A stretch of DNA of 10,055 nucleotides from NCBI GenBank assembly GCA_003024985.2, contig PXIH01S0013006.1. One strand, 5' to 3'. Source of the DNA: Euperipatoides rowelli (Eukaryota > Onychophora > Udeonychophora > Euonychophora > Peripatopsidae). Positions 8,850 to 10,055 of the stretch are shown here, piece by piece. Under the pieces are notes generated by a model, which saw nothing but the letters and a program-made list of their open reading frames with translations, did not search any database and was not told the DNA's origin. Made by a program: the position numbers and the translations under genes. How positions within the stretch are numbered: the first letter of the stretch is position 1; every line of letters starts with the position of its first letter.

Positions 8850-8860
8850 AAGATGGCGGC
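8850..8860 (+). promoter_or_regulatory. Possible YY1-type element AAGATGGCGGC
   Basis: An exact match to the AAGATGGCGGC form of the metazoan YY1 site, which in many genes sits just downstream of the transcription start and overlaps the first ATG. It is the most GC-rich spot in a long AT-rich stretch. The ATG within it opens only a 14-residue plus-strand peptide before TGA, so no coding gene follows directly. It could be a promoter element, an enhancer site or chance. Confidence 0.3.
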
Positions 8861-9125
8861 CCTTTATGTTCCATTTAATAGGTGCCTTCTGTACTGATCA
8901 ATCTGTTAATGGATTACCCCAGCTCTTCTCATTCAGCCATTGCTGAATTGTTTTCCATGAGATGAAAAAATATCTAACAACGAGAAAATGACATTTGCAT
9001 AAAATGCTTCACTGTATGCTAAAATTTCTCATAAAGCAGACAAGTTTCTTAGTATGAGCGATTGAAAATTTAATTTCTACCATCATTTTGATCACACTCT
9101 GAAAGTATGATAGTGCATATACAGT

Positions 9126-9377
9126 ATGTGCAGAGGACATAAAATGAAACAAATTAGTATAACAAATTTAGTTGCAATATGTCATCCTTACCTAAGATTA
9201 ATCTGTTCATCTTTTATATGTAGTGTTCTTTTTGTTAAAAATTGTAACGGTGCCACCATGTTTGTTGATATGCTTTCACCTTTACGATCGTGGGCACCCA
9301 TAATGGCCTGTAACCATTCTCATGCTATAATTCGTGCCTATCCAGATATCATCACTATGTTCACCTTAGCAATGTAG
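9126..9377 (+). other. GC-richer patch open on both strands, unidentified
   Basis: The plus strand has an 83-codon frame beginning MCRGHKMKQ and ending in TAG. Over the same bases the minus strand (9319-9188) has a 43-codon frame beginning EWLQAIMGAHDRKGES. I recognise neither. The minus frame ends next to a good donor (AG|GTAAGG, intron from 9191) but in phase 2, which does not fit UBXN7 exon A. The patch between about 9245 and 9330 has higher GC and retained CpG, unlike ordinary intron here. Possible explanations are a decayed mobile element, an exon of an overlapping gene, or chance. Confidence 0.2.
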
Positions 9378-9622
9378 TTCATACCATATGTAATGAGTAG
9401 GCCAAGTGGTCTTTACTTTTTTTCTTCAGTTAATTGAGGTCACAATAATGTAATACTATGGAAGGCATGGGCAATTGCAGTATGTATTGCCAAATTTGGT
9501 AAGCCACACTGTCTTCTTTACTAATTATCATTATGTTTATTAAAAAAGGCAACAATAAATATGTCACAAGTATTTAATCAACTTGGTAACTGTTTATTTC
9601 ATTCTATCATTCGTATGAGAGC

Positions 9623-9640
9623 CTAGGCTTCGATACCTGG
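9623..9640 (+). other. tRNA T-arm-like stem-loop (B-box-like), possible SINE relic
   Basis: CTAGG and CCTGG can pair as a 5-bp stem (one G-U) around the loop CTTCGATA, resembling the T-arm of a tRNA and the internal B box (GGTTCGANNCC) with one extra base. No A box, acceptor stem or anticodon arm is seen at the expected distance, so it is not a tRNA gene. A worn tRNA-derived SINE is possible. The GC-richer sequence continues to about 9700. Confidence 0.15.
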
Positions 9641-10055
9641 CAGTTTGTCTACATTAGAGGCCGTTTAGACAGCTCTATCTAGTTGTCGCGGTATAGTAGC
9701 AAAAATCATGGATACACAAGACTTTTCAATTTGTATTTTTATAATAACCCAAAGTATTGTGACGAGATTCTGATTATTTTTAATAAAAATTCCAGAATTG
9801 TGGCTGACTTCTAAGTTTGTACCCGATCGCTGCAATTGTAATCATGTCTCTGATTGAATCATTGCAAAAGTCCTCCCCTCCATTAATGTTTAAAAGTGCT
9901 AAACGTGAGCCTTTTCAAGCAGTCTGTCAGGGACTATACCTCCCTTCCCCAGGTTTTCATTGTAATTCTAACAACGGATTTACCAATATCTGATTTCAAT
10001 GATTCTCAAATTGGCAGCACCATATACCAAAAACTAAAACTAAAGAAAATTTTAA

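Larger units (their letters stand above)
7609..10055 (-). other. UBXN7: UBXN7 upstream intron or 5' region, no supported exon
   Basis: Everything upstream of exon A on the minus strand. The family has a conserved VRAPIPQK-type exon and UBA exons upstream of this point. I looked for them here and found no convincing match, so this is most simply part of a long intron of at least 2.4 kb. Weak signals inside it are listed on their own: a 20-base tandem repeat at 7761-7800, a YY1-like site at 8850-8860, exon-like minus-strand segments at 8918-8973 and 9192-9210, a GC-richer patch near 9188-9377, and a B-box-like stem-loop near 9623. Confidence 0.6.

Noticed and set aside
9612-9690. tRNA gene
   Set aside because: Only a T-arm-like element is present. 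There is no acceptor stem, D-arm or anticodon arm, and the loop has an extra base.
1-10055. CRISPR array, bacterial operon, defence system or virus-derived gene
   Set aside because: There are no regularly spaced repeats, no operon-like ORFs and no viral protein signature. Introns and a UBXN7 homolog show this is animal nuclear DNA.

Overview
The window is eukaryotic, strongly AT-rich animal genomic DNA. It holds the middle part of one intron-split gene on the minus strand, a homolog of the p97/VCP adaptor UBXN7 (UBX domain protein 7). Six exons can be read by their conserved protein sequence and GT-AG splice sites. In transcript order they are 7608-7540, 7427-7312, 5809-5663, 3302-3212, 642-589 and 474-398. 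They splice in one continuous frame (554 coding bases, 184 complete codons plus two bases of a split codon). They encode the segment before the UAS (thioredoxin-like) domain, the whole UAS domain and the start of the linker after it. The 5' exons (start codon, UBA domain) and the 3' exons (UIM, UBX domain, stop codon) are not recognisable here and probably lie beyond the right and left edges.

The organism is an animal. The protein is clearly similar to vertebrate UBXN7 but not vertebrate-like in detail. Introns range from about 110 bases to 2.6 kb. Non-coding DNA is roughly 70% AT by eye and scattered with short palindromic TACTGTA/TACAGTA words and a few GGCCTA-type words. This suits a marine invertebrate, perhaps an invertebrate deuterostome, but the species cannot be fixed from the sequence.

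Layout, left to right: 1-397 is intron with palindromes. 398-642 holds two small exons separated by a 114-base intron. 643-3211 is a 2.6 kb intron with the densest TACTGTA clusters and a poly-C/CA microsatellite. 3212-3302 is an exon. 3303-5662 is a 2.4 kb intron with one odd CpG-rich patch near 4121-4156. 5663-5809 is an exon. 5810-7311 is a 1.5 kb intron with small tandem repeats and hairpins. 7312-7608 holds two exons separated by a 112-base intron. 7609-10055 is intron or upstream DNA containing several weak, unconfirmed signals: a YY1-like site, a GC-richer patch open on both strands, and a B-box-like stem-loop.

No bacterial-type system, CRISPR array, complete transposon or RNA gene could be supported. 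The most useful results are the UBXN7 gene model, including a 54-base diverged small exon hidden in AT-rich sequence, and the unexplained abundance of the TACTGTA palindromic word.
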